A DNA stretch of 64,000 bases, from the NCBI RefSeq assembly GCF_007828215.1, contig NZ_VIUE01000009.1:1-64000 (forward strand), in the 5' to 3' direction. This document shows, piece by piece, positions 9,326-18,049 of the stretch (positions are counted from its first letter, which is position 1; each line of letters begins with the position of its first letter). The notes beneath the pieces were generated by a model. That model had not been told where the DNA came from. It did no database searches and was given only the letters and a program-made list of their open reading frames with translations. This stretch comes from Pseudomonas sp. SJZ074. Lineage in GTDB: Bacteria > Pseudomonadota > Gammaproteobacteria > Pseudomonadales > Pseudomonadaceae. Position numbers and translations under genes: made by a program.

Positions 9326-10375
9326 TTACATCACGGGATAATCGATATAACCCACCGGACCCTTTCCATAGAACGTTTCCGGGTGCGGCTCATTCAGCGG
9401 CGCATCGGCTTTCAAGCGTGCCGGCAAGTCCGGGTTGGCAATGAAAGGCACACCAAATGCCACGGCATCAGCCTTGCCTTCGGCCAGCCAGGCGTTGGCG
9501 CTGTCCTTGGTGAAGCGCTCATTGGCAATGTACGGGCCGCCGAAAGCTTGCTTGAGTTGTGGGCCGATGCTGTCGTCGCCTTCTTTCTCGCGGGAGCAGA
9601 TGAAGGCGATGCCACGCTTGCCCAGTTCGCGGGCCACGTAGCTGAAGGTTTCCAGGCGGTTCTCGTCGCCCATGTCATGGGAGTCGGCACGTGGCGCCAG
9701 GTGCACGCCAACCCGGCCGGCACCCCAGACTTCGATAACGGCGTCGGTCACTTCCAGCAACAGGCGGGCGCGGTTTTCCAGGGAGCCGCCGTAGTGGTCG
9801 GTACGCTGGTTGGTGCTGCTTTGCAGGAACTGGTCGAGCAGGTAGCCGTTGGCGCCGTGGATTTCCACGCCGTCGAAACCGGCGGCCTTGGCGTTCTCGG
9901 CGCCTACGCGGTAGGCGTCGACGATGTCGGCAATTTCAGCGGTTTCCAGGGCCCGTGGCGTCGGGTAGTCGGCCAATGGACGCACCAGGCTCACGTGGCC
10001 CTTAGGCTGGATGGCGCTGGGTGCCACCGGGGTTTCGCCATTCAGGTACGACGGATGGGAGATCCGGCCGACGTGCCACAGTTGCAGGAAGATCTTGCCG
10101 CCGGCGCCGTGGATCGCCTTGGTCACGTTGGCCCAGCCGCGCACCTGGTCGTTGGACCAGATACCTGGGGTGTCCGGGTAGCCCACGCCCATCGGCGTGA
10201 CGGAAGTGGCTTCACTGAGGATCAGGCCGGCGGAGGCGCGTTGCACGTAGTACTCGGCCATCAACGCGTTGGGCACGCGGCCCGCGTCGGCGCGGCAGCG
10301 GGTCAGTGGCGCCATGATGATGCGGTTCTTCAGCTCGATGTCGCCGAGTTTGATCGGGTCGAAAATAGTCGTCAT
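9326..10375 (-). CDS. xenB: Old-yellow-enzyme family xenobiotic/alkene reductase (XenB)
   Basis: FMN-dependent NADPH:alkene reductase of the old yellow enzyme family, 349 residues. It is very close to what I remember of P. fluorescens XenB, which reduces nitroglycerin, TNT and activated C=C bonds. Visible marks are the FMN-barrel start DPIKLGDIELKNRIIMAPLT, the substrate-binding His173/Asn176 pair in EIHGANGYLLDQFLQSSTNQ, and RTDHYGGSLENRARLLLEV. It ends with the typical ETFYGKGPVGYIDYP. It is the last gene of an arsR-MFS-xenB string on the minus strand, 32 bases from the MFS gene, and the ArsR-type repressor may control all three. Confidence 0.93.
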   Translation of the reverse strand: MTTIFDPIKLGDIELKNRIIMAPLTRCRADAGRVPNALMAEYYVQRASAGLILSEATSVTPMGVGYPDTPGIWSNDQVRGWANVTKAIHGAGGKIFLQLWHVGRISHPSYLNGETPVAPSAIQPKGHVSLVRPLADYPTPRALETAEIADIVDAYRVGAENAKAAGFDGVEIHGANGYLLDQFLQSSTNQRTDHYGGSLENRARLLLEVTDAVIEVWGAGRVGVHLAPRADSHDMGDENRLETFSYVARELGKRGIAFICSREKEGDDSIGPQLKQAFGGPYIANERFTKDSANAWLAEGKADAVAFGVPFIANPDLPARLKADAPLNEPHPETFYGKGPVGYIDYPVM

Positions 10376-10407
10376 GAATCACAAGCCTCGAAAGTGGAAG
10401 GTAAAAG

Positions 10408-11574
10408 TCAACGAGTTGCCGGAGCCAGGTCGGGGTTGGCGCCCTGGCGGAAAGTAATCAGGGTGATCAACAGTGCCAGTACCGCTAGCGCACCGGCGGC
10501 CAGCGGGACGCTCGTCAGGCCCAGGCCCTGGTCGATGACGCTGCCGCCGACCCAGGCGCCCAAGGCATTGCCGATGTTGAAAGCGCCGATGTTCAGGGTG
10601 GACACCAGGTTCGGTGCCTCTTTGCCGAAGGTCACCACGTTGACTTGCAGGGCCGGCACGGCCGCGAAGCAGGCGGTGGCCCAGAGGAACAGGGTGATTT
10701 CGGTTGGGATCAGCGCCACGCTGGTCCAGCTCAACACGGTGGAGACTACGGCCATGGTGACGAACACACCGATCAGCGTGTTCGCCAGGCTCTTGTCCGC
10801 CAGCTTGCCGCCGATGATATTGCCCAGGGTCAGGCCCAGGCCGATCAGCACCAGGGTCCAGGTCACGCCACGGGGCGACACGCCGGTGACTTCACCCAGC
10901 AACGGCGCGACGTAGGTGAACAGGGTGAACACCGAGGCGGAAAACAGTGCCGTCATGCCCAGGGAGAGCCATAGGCCCGTTCCCTTGAGCGCTACCAGTT
11001 CCGAGCGCATGTCGAGTTTTTCTTCATCACGCTTGGCTGGCAGGAAGCGGATCAGACCGATCAGCGCTACCACACCGATGAGGGTCACGGCCCAGAAGGT
11101 CGAGCGCCAGCCAGCTTCCTGGCCCAGTGCCGTACCCAGCGGGACGCCGAGCACGTTGGCCAGGGTCAGGCCGGTGAACATCAACGCCACGGCCGAGGCA
11201 CGCTTGTTGGGCGCCACCAGGCCGGCGGCCACCACCGAACCGATTCCGAAGAAGGCGCCGTGGCACAAGGCGGTCACGACCCGGGCGAACATCAGCACGT
11301 TATAGTCGCTGGCAATGGCGCACAGCAGGTTGCCGATGATGAAAATTCCCATCAGCGCCACCAGCGCGGCCTTGCGTGGCAGCCGGGCGGTGGCCAGGGC
11401 CATGAAGGGAGCACCGATGGCCACGCCCAGGGCGTAGCCGGTCACCAGCCAGCCGGCGCCGGGGATCGATACACCCAGGTCAGTCGCCACATCGGGCAAC
11501 AGGCCCATGATGACGAACTCGGTGGTACCGATGGCGAAGGCGCTGAGGGCCAGGATGAGGAGTGAGAGGGGCAT
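10408..11574 (-). CDS. MFS transporter, AraJ/PbuE-like 12-TM efflux permease
   Basis: A 388-residue major facilitator with 12 predicted transmembrane segments. The start MPLSLLILALSAFAIGTTEF (then VIMGLLPDVATDLGVS) is characteristic of the DHA1 drug/sugar efflux branch (AraJ, YdhP, PbuE). The conserved loop 2-3 region reads MALATARLPRKAALVALMG, and the TM4 arginine occurs in MFARVVTALCHGAFFGIGSV. It lies between arsR and xenB with short gaps, suggesting export of the compounds that XenB reduces or of their products. The true substrate is unknown. Confidence 0.88.
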   Translation of the reverse strand: MPLSLLILALSAFAIGTTEFVIMGLLPDVATDLGVSIPGAGWLVTGYALGVAIGAPFMALATARLPRKAALVALMGIFIIGNLLCAIASDYNVLMFARVVTALCHGAFFGIGSVVAAGLVAPNKRASAVALMFTGLTLANVLGVPLGTALGQEAGWRSTFWAVTLIGVVALIGLIRFLPAKRDEEKLDMRSELVALKGTGLWLSLGMTALFSASVFTLFTYVAPLLGEVTGVSPRGVTWTLVLIGLGLTLGNIIGGKLADKSLANTLIGVFVTMAVVSTVLSWTSVALIPTEITLFLWATACFAAVPALQVNVVTFGKEAPNLVSTLNIGAFNIGNALGAWVGGSVIDQGLGLTSVPLAAGALAVLALLITLITFRQGANPDLAPATR

Positions 11575-11586
11575 GGCGAATCCTTG

Positions 11587-11889
11587 TCAGAGCTCTTGGC
11601 TCATTTGCTTGAGGAATTGCTGGATCACTTCCTCGTTGCGTTTGAAGAAGTGCCATTGACCGACCTTCTGGCTGGTGATCAGCCCCGCCCGTTGCAACAC
11701 CGCCAGATGGGCCGACACCGTGGACTGTGACAGGCCGCAACGCTGGTCGATCTGTCCGGCGCAGATGCCGAACTCATGGTTGTGCAATTGTTCAGGGAAC
11801 TGGACCTTGGGGTCTTTGAGCCAGTTGAGAATGTCTCGCCGTACCGGGTGCGCCAGTGCTTTTATTATTTCGTCGAGGTCAAGGGTCAT
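11587..11889 (-). CDS. ArsR-family transcriptional repressor
   Basis: A 100-residue winged-helix regulator. The helix-turn-helix core is AGQIDQRCGLSQSTVSAHLA then VLQRAGL (about residues 44-70), followed by the wing ITSQKVGQWHFFKRN. The metal-site motif of classical ArsR proteins (ELCVCDL) is replaced by GICAGQI, so metal sensing at that site is unlikely. It may sense an electrophile through Cys43 or Cys51, or another ligand. It is the first gene of the arsR-MFS-xenB set. The upstream region contains repeated ATATCGCGAT palindromes that fit an operator. Confidence 0.88.
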   Translation of the reverse strand: MTLDLDEIIKALAHPVRRDILNWLKDPKVQFPEQLHNHEFGICAGQIDQRCGLSQSTVSAHLAVLQRAGLITSQKVGQWHFFKRNEEVIQQFLKQMSQEL

Positions 11890-11922
11890 GTGGGCGGTTC
11901 GTAGTGAGTTCAGGTGAGTAAA

Positions 11923-12030
11923 ACGCTATATCGCGATGAAGCGAACCTTAGATCGTTATTTCGCGATATACCAATATGGATTTGATCTGAATACCGAACA
12001 AATCGCTATATCGGGTTATAACGATATGGG
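11923..12030. promoter_or_regulatory. Cluster of ATATCGCGATAT-like palindromes (probable ArsR operators)
   Basis: Three related sites lie between the divergent arsR and acpH genes: CTATATCGCGATGA (about 11926-11939), TATTTCGCGATATAC (about 11957-11971) and CTATATCGGGTTATAACGAT (about 12005-12024). All are half or full copies of ATATCGCGATAT. Spacing places them over both promoters. Confidence 0.6.
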
Positions 12031-12054
12031 CGCGGTGGTGCTAAGCTGCGGGTC

Positions 12055-12639
12055 ATGAACTACCTCGCGCACCTGCACCTTGGCGGCTCCGGCCGGGAAC
12101 AACTGCTCGGCAGCCTCTACGGCGACTTCGTCAAAGGGCCGTTGCAAGGACAGTACGATCCGCAGATCGAAGCGGCGATTGCCCTGCACCGGCGTATCGA
12201 CATGTACACCGACCGCCATCCCTTGGTGGACATTGCCCTGTCGCGTTTTTCCACGGTGCGACGGCGCTATGCCGGGATCGTGCTGGACGTGTTTTTCGAC
12301 CACTGCCTGGCTCGGGACTGGGCGTTGTACGGCGAAGGGGCGCTGGTGGATTTCACCTCCCGCGTCTACCAGGTACTGCGCACCGAACCGCAATTGCCCG
12401 GGCGCCTGGCACAGATCGCGCCGTATATGGCGGCGGATGACTGGCTGGGGTCTTATCAGGAATTCGAAGTGCTGGGGCAGGTACTGCGCGGCATTTCCCG
12501 CCGCCTGTCCCGACCCGAGGAACTGACCGGGGCGATGGAAGAGTTGATCAGGCTCTATGAGCCGTTGACCGAAGACTTTCGGTTGTTTTACCCGCAGTTG
12601 CAGGATTTTGTGCTGAGTCAGGTCACGCTAAATAACTAA
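12055..12639 (+). CDS. acpH: Acyl-carrier-protein phosphodiesterase (AcpH family)
   Basis: A 194-residue protein matching the AcpH/YajB family, which removes the 4'-phosphopantetheine group from holo-ACP to give apo-ACP. It begins MNYLAHLHLGGSGREQLLGS then LYGDFVKG; this N-terminal LAHL...GDF pattern and the metal-binding His/Asp residues (ALHRRIDMYTDRHP, GIVLDVFFDHCLARDW) are the family signatures. The protein is cytoplasmic. It is divergent from arsR and shares its upstream region, so the ArsR-type repressor could also affect it. A REP pair follows two bases after the stop. Confidence 0.88.
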   Translation: MNYLAHLHLGGSGREQLLGSLYGDFVKGPLQGQYDPQIEAAIALHRRIDMYTDRHPLVDIALSRFSTVRRRYAGIVLDVFFDHCLARDWALYGEGALVDFTSRVYQVLRTEPQLPGRLAQIAPYMAADDWLGSYQEFEVLGQVLRGISRRLSRPEELTGAMEELIRLYEPLTEDFRLFYPQLQDFVLSQVTLNN

Positions 12640-12640
12640 A

Positions 12641-12730
12641 TGTGGGAGCGGGCTTGCTCGCGAAGGCGGTGGATCAGTCAACATCTGTGTTGAATGTACT
12701 GCCGTCTTCACGAGCAAGCCCGCTCCCACA
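12641..12730. repeat. REP inverted pair
   Basis: TGTGGGAGCGGGCTTGCTCG and its complement are separated by about 45 bases, between the convergent acpH and olsA genes. It may act as a bidirectional terminator. Confidence 0.9.
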
Positions 12731-12753
12731 GGGGGGCCGCGCAAAAATCCGGA

Positions 12754-13548
12754 TCAGGCCGCAATCGCCGCAGGCCGCATCGGCGTTTGTTGTTTCTCGG
12801 GAATCGTCCCGAACAAGGCCTTGTGCACCGCCTGCTGCGCCTGGAACGCCAGCGCTGCACGTTCCTGGCCGTGGCAGGCGATGGGTTGCAGCAGGTGGAT
12901 GTGCACGTCGCCCCGATCATTGGCGAACAAACGCATCAGGTGCGACAGCAAGTCGTCATCGCCAATGAAGGGGGCCAGCGAATCAGGCTCGCCGTTGCGC
13001 AAGTAACGGATCGCCACGGGCTGCAACGCGACGTCGGCATCGATGGCCGCCGACAGCAGGCGGCCATGGAAGGTGCGCAACGAGCGGCCATCGGTGGTGG
13101 TGCCTTCCGGGAACATCAGCAGCGGATGCGCCTGCTCCAGATGACGACTCATCTGCTTGCGAATCAACTGGCTGTCACCCGAACCGCGTCGGATAAACAG
13201 GCTGCCGGCCTTGGCCGCCAACCAACCGGCCACCGGCCAGGTACGCACCTCGGCCTTGGACAGAAACGACAATGGCGCGAGCATGCCCAGCAGCGGGATA
13301 TCGGTCCAGGACACGTGATTGCTGACCCACAGCATCGGCCGTTGCGGCAACTGACCGTGGACCGTCACGGAAAAGGGCAGGGCATTGCTCAAGCGCGCCA
13401 TGAAAAATCTTGACCAGCGCTGACGACGCAGCATGGAATTGGCAAGGCCCAGGCGTTCGAACAGGCCGAACACGCTGGCCATCGTCAAGCCCAGCGCCAC
13501 CACCAGCAGCACTCGCGCGATACGCGCGTACACCCGTAACCGGCTCAT
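12754..13548 (-). CDS. olsA: 1-acyl-glycerol-3-phosphate-type acyltransferase, ornithine-lipid synthesis (OlsA)
   Basis: A 264-residue PlsC-family membrane acyltransferase. It has an N-terminal hydrophobic anchor (ARVLLVVALGLTMASVFGLF), the catalytic NHxxxxD motif as NHVSWTD (His78, Asp83), and the substrate motif FPEGTT. Start ATG 13548 overlaps the olsB stop by one base (TGATG). OlsA adds the second fatty acid to lyso-ornithine lipid made by OlsB. The frame continues open for about 300 bases upstream inside olsB; that extension is a shadow. The C-terminus is a short Pro/Ala tail. Confidence 0.9.
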   Translation of the reverse strand: MSRLRVYARIARVLLVVALGLTMASVFGLFERLGLANSMLRRQRWSRFFMARLSNALPFSVTVHGQLPQRPMLWVSNHVSWTDIPLLGMLAPLSFLSKAEVRTWPVAGWLAAKAGSLFIRRGSGDSQLIRKQMSRHLEQAHPLLMFPEGTTTDGRSLRTFHGRLLSAAIDADVALQPVAIRYLRNGEPDSLAPFIGDDDLLSHLMRLFANDRGDVHIHLLQPIACHGQERAALAFQAQQAVHKALFGTIPEKQQTPMRPAAIAA

Positions 13549-14303
13549 CACACCGCTGCCTTGAAGTGGCGGGCGTAGCGTGGGCAGAGGTCGTCGCGCT
13601 TGAGCAGGATAAACACGTCGGCCACCTGAAAGTCTTCGTCCCAGCACGGCTCGCCGCAGATCTTCGCGCCCAGGCGCATGTAGGCCTTGAGCAGCGGCGG
13701 CATTTCGGCGATGACGTTGGACGGTACGTCGAGGGTCGGCAACGGTTTTTTCGGCTCGGCTTGCAAGTGCTCGGTGCACAAGTAGCGCTCGCGCAGGCGT
13801 TGCATGATCGCCTGGGCCTGGATGCCGCCGTCCTGCATCGGAATGCTCGCGCAACCCATCAGGTAGCTGTAGCCGCCCTCGTTCAGGACTTCCGCCAGCT
13901 CACCCCAGAGCACCGCGATAGTGCCGCCGTTGCGGTAGGCCGGGTCGACGCAGGTACGGCCGATTTCCAGGATCGGCCCCTTGAGGTGGATCAGGCCGTG
14001 GAGATTGAATTCTTCTTCACTGTAGAAACGGCCCAGACTGCTGGCGGCCTGGTGGTCGAGCAGGCGGGTGGTCGCCACGAGGCGCCCGGTGTTCAGGTCG
14101 CGTACGCCGATGTGGGCGCAGTGAACATCGTAGTCATCCATGTCCAGACCCATTTCCGCGCCCTTGAGCTTGGCGTTGAATTCGCCGCTGAAGACGTTGA
14201 AGCGCAGGGCTTGGGCTTCTTGCAGTGCCTGGGCGCCGATCAGGCGTTCGGCTTGCAGGCGGCGTTCATTGCCGGTGTCGCTGATGCGGGCGATCTGAGT
14301 CAT
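13548..14303 (-). CDS. olsB: L-ornithine N(alpha)-acyltransferase (OlsB)
   Basis: A 251-residue GNAT-fold acyltransferase that attaches a 3-hydroxyacyl chain from ACP to ornithine, the first step of ornithine-lipid (phosphate-free membrane lipid) synthesis. Family features are [20 protein letters not shown], the acceptor region [20 protein letters not shown], and the C-terminal [20 protein letters not shown]. It is translationally coupled to olsA. In other pseudomonads olsBA is induced by phosphate limitation; I did not find a clear Pho box, so regulation here is open. Confidence 0.92.
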   Translation of the reverse strand: MTQIARISDTGNERRLQAERLIGAQALQEAQALRFNVFSGEFNAKLKGAEMGLDMDDYDVHCAHIGVRDLNTGRLVATTRLLDHQAASSLGRFYSEEEFNLHGLIHLKGPILEIGRTCVDPAYRNGGTIAVLWGELAEVLNEGGYSYLMGCASIPMQDGGIQAQAIMQRLRERYLCTEHLQAEPKKPLPTLDVPSNVIAEMPPLLKAYMRLGAKICGEPCWDEDFQVADVFILLKRDDLCPRYARHFKAAV

Positions 14304-14617
14304 AGCGAATCTCCGTGCGGGCTGTGTACCCGTCTTGGGGTTGAGCCAATCGACTTTCTTTATGCAGCCATGTTGCGCAAAGTCAGGCTATGTAGCCCCG
14401 GTGTCATCGCCATGAAGCTTTGGTGATGCTTATGTGACAGCCCGCAAGAATCCCCTGTGTGCGAGCCTGCTCGCGATAGCGGTGGATCAGTTGCATCGAT
14501 GTTGGCTGAGACCCTGCATCGCGAGCAGGCTCGCTCCCACAAGGGAATGCCGCAGCCAGCAAAACTGTCATCAACGCCGGCTAAGCTCGACAGGTTCAAT
14601 CCTCCGAGCCCCACCGT
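14304..14617. other. Intergenic region between olsB and serine hydrolase
   Basis: About 314 bases holding the promoter region of olsB and a REP pair (14455-14541). I see no other structure. Confidence 0.5.
14455..14541. repeat. REP inverted pair
   Basis: TGTGCGAGCCTGCTCGCGAT and the complement ATCGCGAGCAGGCTCGCTCC. The left arm has lost part of the outer GGGAG. Confidence 0.88.
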
Positions 14618-15712
14618 ATGCGCAAAGGCTGGTTCCTGATTCCGCTCCTGCTGTTCAACCAGAGCGTCCATGCCGAAGACTGGCCTGGCGAGCAATGGCC
14701 AATCGGCCCGACACCCGTCGGGTCGAGCATCGAAGCCCTCGAGCAATACGCTTTTGCACCGCGCGACGATGCCACCCGCCAAGGCATTCGCACCGACGCG
14801 CTGCTGGTGATCCAGGATGGGCGTCTGGTCTATGAGCGCTACGCCGGCCCCACCAGCGCCGACGCTCTGCACCTGACCTGGTCCATCAGCAAAAGCCTGA
14901 TGGCGACGGTGTTTGGCGTGGCCTACGGTGAACGGCGGTTTGCCCTGCAGGACCCGGTGGCCCGGTATTACCCCGCGTTGAGCCACTCGCCGGACTTGAC
15001 CCTGGCCGACCTTTTCCATTGGGCCTCGGGCCTGGACTGGCAGGAGGACTATGAGTACGCACCGCTCCACTCCTCGGTGGTGGCGATGCTCTATACCCGG
15101 GGGCGCCGCGACATGGCGGCGTTCACCACGCAACATGAGCGCTACAGTCCACCGGGGCAGTCGTTCCGTTATTCCAGCGGCGACAGCAATCTGCTGGCGG
15201 CGGCCTTGAAAAATATCGTCGGCCCGGCGCGATATCCCGACTATCCCTGGACGGCATTGTTCGAACCGCTGGGCATCCGCCATGCTGTTTGGGAAACCGA
15301 TGCCAGCGGCACCTTTGTCGGTTCGTCCTACGCCTACCTCACCGCCCGCGACCTGGCCCGTGTCGGCTTGCTGATGCAGCGCGATGGCCGCTGGGGCGAG
15401 CGGCAGCTGATTCCCAAGGAGTGGGTGGCGTTCAATCGCGAACCTTTCACCCGGTTCCAGGCCGGCCAGGACGAGGCCGTGCCCGGCGGACACTGGTGGC
15501 TCAACCGCGCCACCGACCCCAGCCTCCACCCCTGGCCCGATGCGCCGGCGGACACCTATGCCGCACTTGGGCATTGGGGGCAGGCGTTGTATGTCATTCC
15601 CAGCGCCAGGTTGGTTATTGTGCGATACGGTGACGACCGCGACGGCAGCTATCGCCATAACGAATTGCTCAAGCGTGTCATGGCGGCGTTCGCCGGGGCG
15701 GTGCAGCCATGA
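14618..15712 (+). CDS. Periplasmic serine hydrolase of the beta-lactamase/class C-like family
   Basis: A 364-residue protein with a signal peptide (MRKGWFLIPLLLFNQSVHA|ED). The catalytic SxxK motif is Ser89-Ile-Ser-Lys92 (LTWSISKSLMATVFG). A second catalytic element resembling YxN is in QSFRYSSGDSNLLAAALKN, and the C-terminal GHWGQALYVIPSARLVIV matches the HxG/KTG-like strand of esterase EstB and 6-aminohexanoate-hydrolase relatives. Its substrate is unknown; esterase or D-peptidase activity is plausible. It overlaps the next small gene by four bases (ATGA). Confidence 0.82.
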   Translation: MRKGWFLIPLLLFNQSVHAEDWPGEQWPIGPTPVGSSIEALEQYAFAPRDDATRQGIRTDALLVIQDGRLVYERYAGPTSADALHLTWSISKSLMATVFGVAYGERRFALQDPVARYYPALSHSPDLTLADLFHWASGLDWQEDYEYAPLHSSVVAMLYTRGRRDMAAFTTQHERYSPPGQSFRYSSGDSNLLAAALKNIVGPARYPDYPWTALFEPLGIRHAVWETDASGTFVGSSYAYLTARDLARVGLLMQRDGRWGERQLIPKEWVAFNREPFTRFQAGQDEAVPGGHWWLNRATDPSLHPWPDAPADTYAALGHWGQALYVIPSARLVIVRYGDDRDGSYRHNELLKRVMAAFAGAVQP

Positions 15713-16020
15713 GACGCAGGTCAATGTTGACGCTGATGGTGGCGCTGCTTATTACGCTGTTCAGCTGGATCTGGATCGATCGGGTGGCCCTGCGAGCGTT
15801 CCCCGACATCATCAGCGCCTACACCGCCAAGGAGTATTGCTCGTGCCGCTACGTGATGCTGCAACCGGCCGACTACTGCCGTGGCTACGTGAGACAGTCG
15901 GTACCCATCAGCGACTTTCTCGAAACCCCTGAAGCGAAACGCGTGACGGTCGCCGGGCTGGGACGCGGCAACAGTGCGCGGTGGTTGGGGGAGCGGCAGG
16001 GGTGCCGGTTGGAGCCGTGA
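15709..16020 (+). CDS. Small membrane-anchored Cys-containing protein
   Basis: A 103-residue protein starting at ATG 15709 and coupled to the serine hydrolase. After Arg residues it has one hydrophobic helix (MLTLMVALLITLFSWIWI), then a short periplasmic domain with four Cys (KEYCSCRYVM, PADYCRGYV, RQGCRLEP), suggesting two disulfides. I do not recognise the family. Coupled translation suggests it helps or is exported with the hydrolase. Confidence 0.7.
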   Translation: MRRRSMLTLMVALLITLFSWIWIDRVALRAFPDIISAYTAKEYCSCRYVMLQPADYCRGYVRQSVPISDFLETPEAKRVTVAGLGRGNSARWLGERQGCRLEP

Positions 16021-16040
16021 GCTTGGAGCGACACGAACCT

Positions 16041-16069
16041 TGTGGCGAGGGGATAAATCCCCTCGCCAC
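16041..16069. repeat. Short palindromic repeat (GTGGCGAGGGGATAAATCCC type)
   Basis: The perfect palindrome TGTGGCGAGGGGAT-AAATCCCCTCGCCACG is a second repeat family, distinct from REP. A diverged copy lies at 22746-22776 and a half-copy at about 51661-51672. Here it could also terminate the upstream pair of genes. Confidence 0.75.
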
Positions 16070-16166
16070 GGGGGCCGTGGGCCGGACGATGGATTAAACA
16101 GACAGTTTGCAAGCGCCCTCGGCCCGGTTAAGGTTCGCCACAGGTTTATCTGCCCTCCGAGTGTGT

Positions 16167-16757
16167 ATGTTCAAGCAGTGTCTTTCCTTCGCTGTCGCGA
16201 CCTTGCTGCTGGCCGGCGTTGTGCTGCCTGCCCGGGCCGATTGGTACCTGGACGGTGAGTCGTCACGGTTGTCGTTCGTCAGCAGCAAGAACGGCAATGT
16301 TTCCGAGGTCCAGCGCTTCCTGGTGCTGCATGGCCAGGTCCAGCCCAAGGGGCTGGCGCGTTTGGAAGTGGAACTGGAGTCGATCAACAGCGGCATCCCC
16401 CTGCGGGACGAGCGCATGCGCACCGAACTGTTCAACATCAAGCAGTTCGGTGAAGCCACCGTCACTGCGCAGATCGATCTGTTGCCGATCCAGGACCTGG
16501 CCAACGGCGCCCAGTTGGAACTGCGCCTGCCGCTGATCGTGGACTTGCATGGCAAACAGCACGAGTACAACGTCGAACTCCTGGCGACGCGGTTGGATGA
16601 ACACCGGTTCCAGGTGGTGACCCTGGAACCGGTGGTGCTCAACGCGGCGGACTTCGACTTGGCGCCGGGCCTGGAGACGTTGCGAAAAATGGCCGGGCTG
16701 TCGGCCATCAGCCTTTCGGTACCGGTGAGTGCGGTGCTGATCTTTACGGCGCGCTGA
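16167..16757 (+). CDS. YceI-family periplasmic lipid-binding protein
   Basis: A 196-residue lipocalin-like protein of the YceI family, thought to bind isoprenoids or fatty amides in the periplasm. Start ATG 16167 gives a signal peptide (MFKQCLSFAVATLLLAGVVL then PARA|DW). The mature start WYLDGESSRLSFVSSKNGNV and the middle RDERMRTELFNIKQFGEATV are family signatures. It ends one base before clsB starts, so both probably form an operon. An upstream in-frame start at 16107 lacks a signal peptide. Confidence 0.88.
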   Translation: MFKQCLSFAVATLLLAGVVLPARADWYLDGESSRLSFVSSKNGNVSEVQRFLVLHGQVQPKGLARLEVELESINSGIPLRDERMRTELFNIKQFGEATVTAQIDLLPIQDLANGAQLELRLPLIVDLHGKQHEYNVELLATRLDEHRFQVVTLEPVVLNAADFDLAPGLETLRKMAGLSAISLSVPVSAVLIFTAR

Positions 16758-16758
16758 C

Positions 16759-17916
16759 ATGAGCGGCCCGGTCTTTCCCTGGCGTGAAGGCAATCGGTTC
16801 GAGCTGTTGATCGACGGCCCGCAATTCTTTCCGCGCATGCTCGTGGAGATCGCCCGCGCCCAGGAGCAAGTCGAACTGGAGCTGTACCTGGTGGAGGCGG
16901 GCGCCTGTGCCGAAGCGATGGTCCAGGCGCTTGTCCAGGCGGCCGAGCGCGGTGTCCGGGTGCGTTGCCTGTTCGATGACTATGGCAGCCTGGCGTTTAC
17001 CCTGAGCTTGCGCAATCGGCTGATCGAGGCCGGTGTGGAGTTGCGTTTCTACAACCGCCTGAGCTGGCGCCGCTGGGTGCGTAATTTCTATCGCGACCAC
17101 CGCAAACTGTTGTTGGTGGATCAGCGTCTGGCGGTGGTCGGCGGTACCGGGGTGACCGATGAATTCTGGAACCCCCTGGACGGTCGCAGCGAGTGGCACG
17201 AAGTGATGGTGGAAATCGTCGGCCCGCTGGTGCTGGACTGGCAGTTGCTGTTCGATCGCCAGTGGCTCGCCAACCGCCATCGCCGGGCCTGGAAGCCCGC
17301 TTCCAACTTCGGCCTGCCGCGTCTGCCGCGGGTGCCACCGGCGGGCGAGGGCATGGGCCGGGTGGCGTATGCGGACGCCCGCCAGCACCGCGATATCCTG
17401 CAATCGCTGTCCCGGGCCTTGAACAGCGGCCAGAAACGCATCTGGATGGCGACGCCGTACTTCCTGCCGACCTGGAACGTGCGCCGTTCCTTGCGTAAGG
17501 CCGCCACCCGGGGCATCGACGTGCGCCTGCTGCTCACCGGCCCGCGCACCGATCATCCGTCCGTGCGCTACGCCGGGCACCGCTACTACCCGCGCCTGCT
17601 CAAGGCCGGGGTGAAAATCTTCGAGTACCAGCCGTGTTTCCTGCACTTGAAAATGGTGCTGGTGGACGACTGGGTCAGTATCGGTTCGTGCAATTTCGAC
17701 CACTGGAACCTGCGCTTCAACCTGGAAGCGAACCTCGAAGCCCTGGATTCCAGACTCAGCCGCGCAGTGGCGGCAAGCTTCGAGCAGGACTTCAGCCAAA
17801 GCCTGCAAGTCAGCCTCGATGCCTGGCAGCGCCGGCCGTTGTGGAAGCGTTTCAAGCAGCGGGTGTGGGGGCTGGTGGATCGGGTGGTGGTGAATCTGCT
17901 GGATCGGCGGGGCTGA
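16759..17916 (+). CDS. clsB: Cardiolipin synthase B-like phospholipase D
   Basis: A 385-residue PLD-superfamily enzyme without N-terminal transmembrane helices, like ClsB (YbhO). Two HKD motifs are present: HRKLLLVDQRLAVVGG and HLKMVLVDDWVSIGSCN. They condense phosphatidylglycerol (or PE with PG) to cardiolipin at the inner membrane. Other family segments are LYLVEAGACAEAMVQALVQA at the start and NLRFNLEANLEALD near the end. It follows the YceI gene by one base and is convergent with bglX across a long REP palindrome. Confidence 0.9.
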   Translation: MSGPVFPWREGNRFELLIDGPQFFPRMLVEIARAQEQVELELYLVEAGACAEAMVQALVQAAERGVRVRCLFDDYGSLAFTLSLRNRLIEAGVELRFYNRLSWRRWVRNFYRDHRKLLLVDQRLAVVGGTGVTDEFWNPLDGRSEWHEVMVEIVGPLVLDWQLLFDRQWLANRHRRAWKPASNFGLPRLPRVPPAGEGMGRVAYADARQHRDILQSLSRALNSGQKRIWMATPYFLPTWNVRRSLRKAATRGIDVRLLLTGPRTDHPSVRYAGHRYYPRLLKAGVKIFEYQPCFLHLKMVLVDDWVSIGSCNFDHWNLRFNLEANLEALDSRLSRAVAASFEQDFSQSLQVSLDAWQRRPLWKRFKQRVWGLVDRVVVNLLDRRG

Positions 17917-17936
17917 CGATACACCGAGAATCCCAA

Positions 17937-18026
17937 TGTGGGAGCGGGCTTGCTCGCGAATGCGGTGTATCAGCCAACTGAATGGTTGACTGATACACCG
18001 CATTCGCGAGCAAGCCCGCTCCCACA
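17937..18026. repeat. Long, nearly perfect REP palindrome
   Basis: The 37-base arms from TGTGGGAGCGGGCTTGCTCG through GAATGCGGTGTATCAG and their exact complement surround a 16-base centre that itself pairs in part (CAAC/GTTG). It sits between convergent clsB and bglX, 24 bases before the bglX stop, and likely stops transcription from both sides. Confidence 0.92.
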
Positions 18027-18049
18027 GGGGAAAGTGTGTTGCCCTGGAG

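Noticed and set aside
9383..10915. 510-codon open frame opposite xenB and the MFS gene
   Set aside because: It spans two real genes on the other strand and shows no domain.
13549..13854. N-terminal extension of olsA
   Set aside because: The frame is open through olsB, but family start, PlsC anchor and TGATG coupling place the start at 13548.
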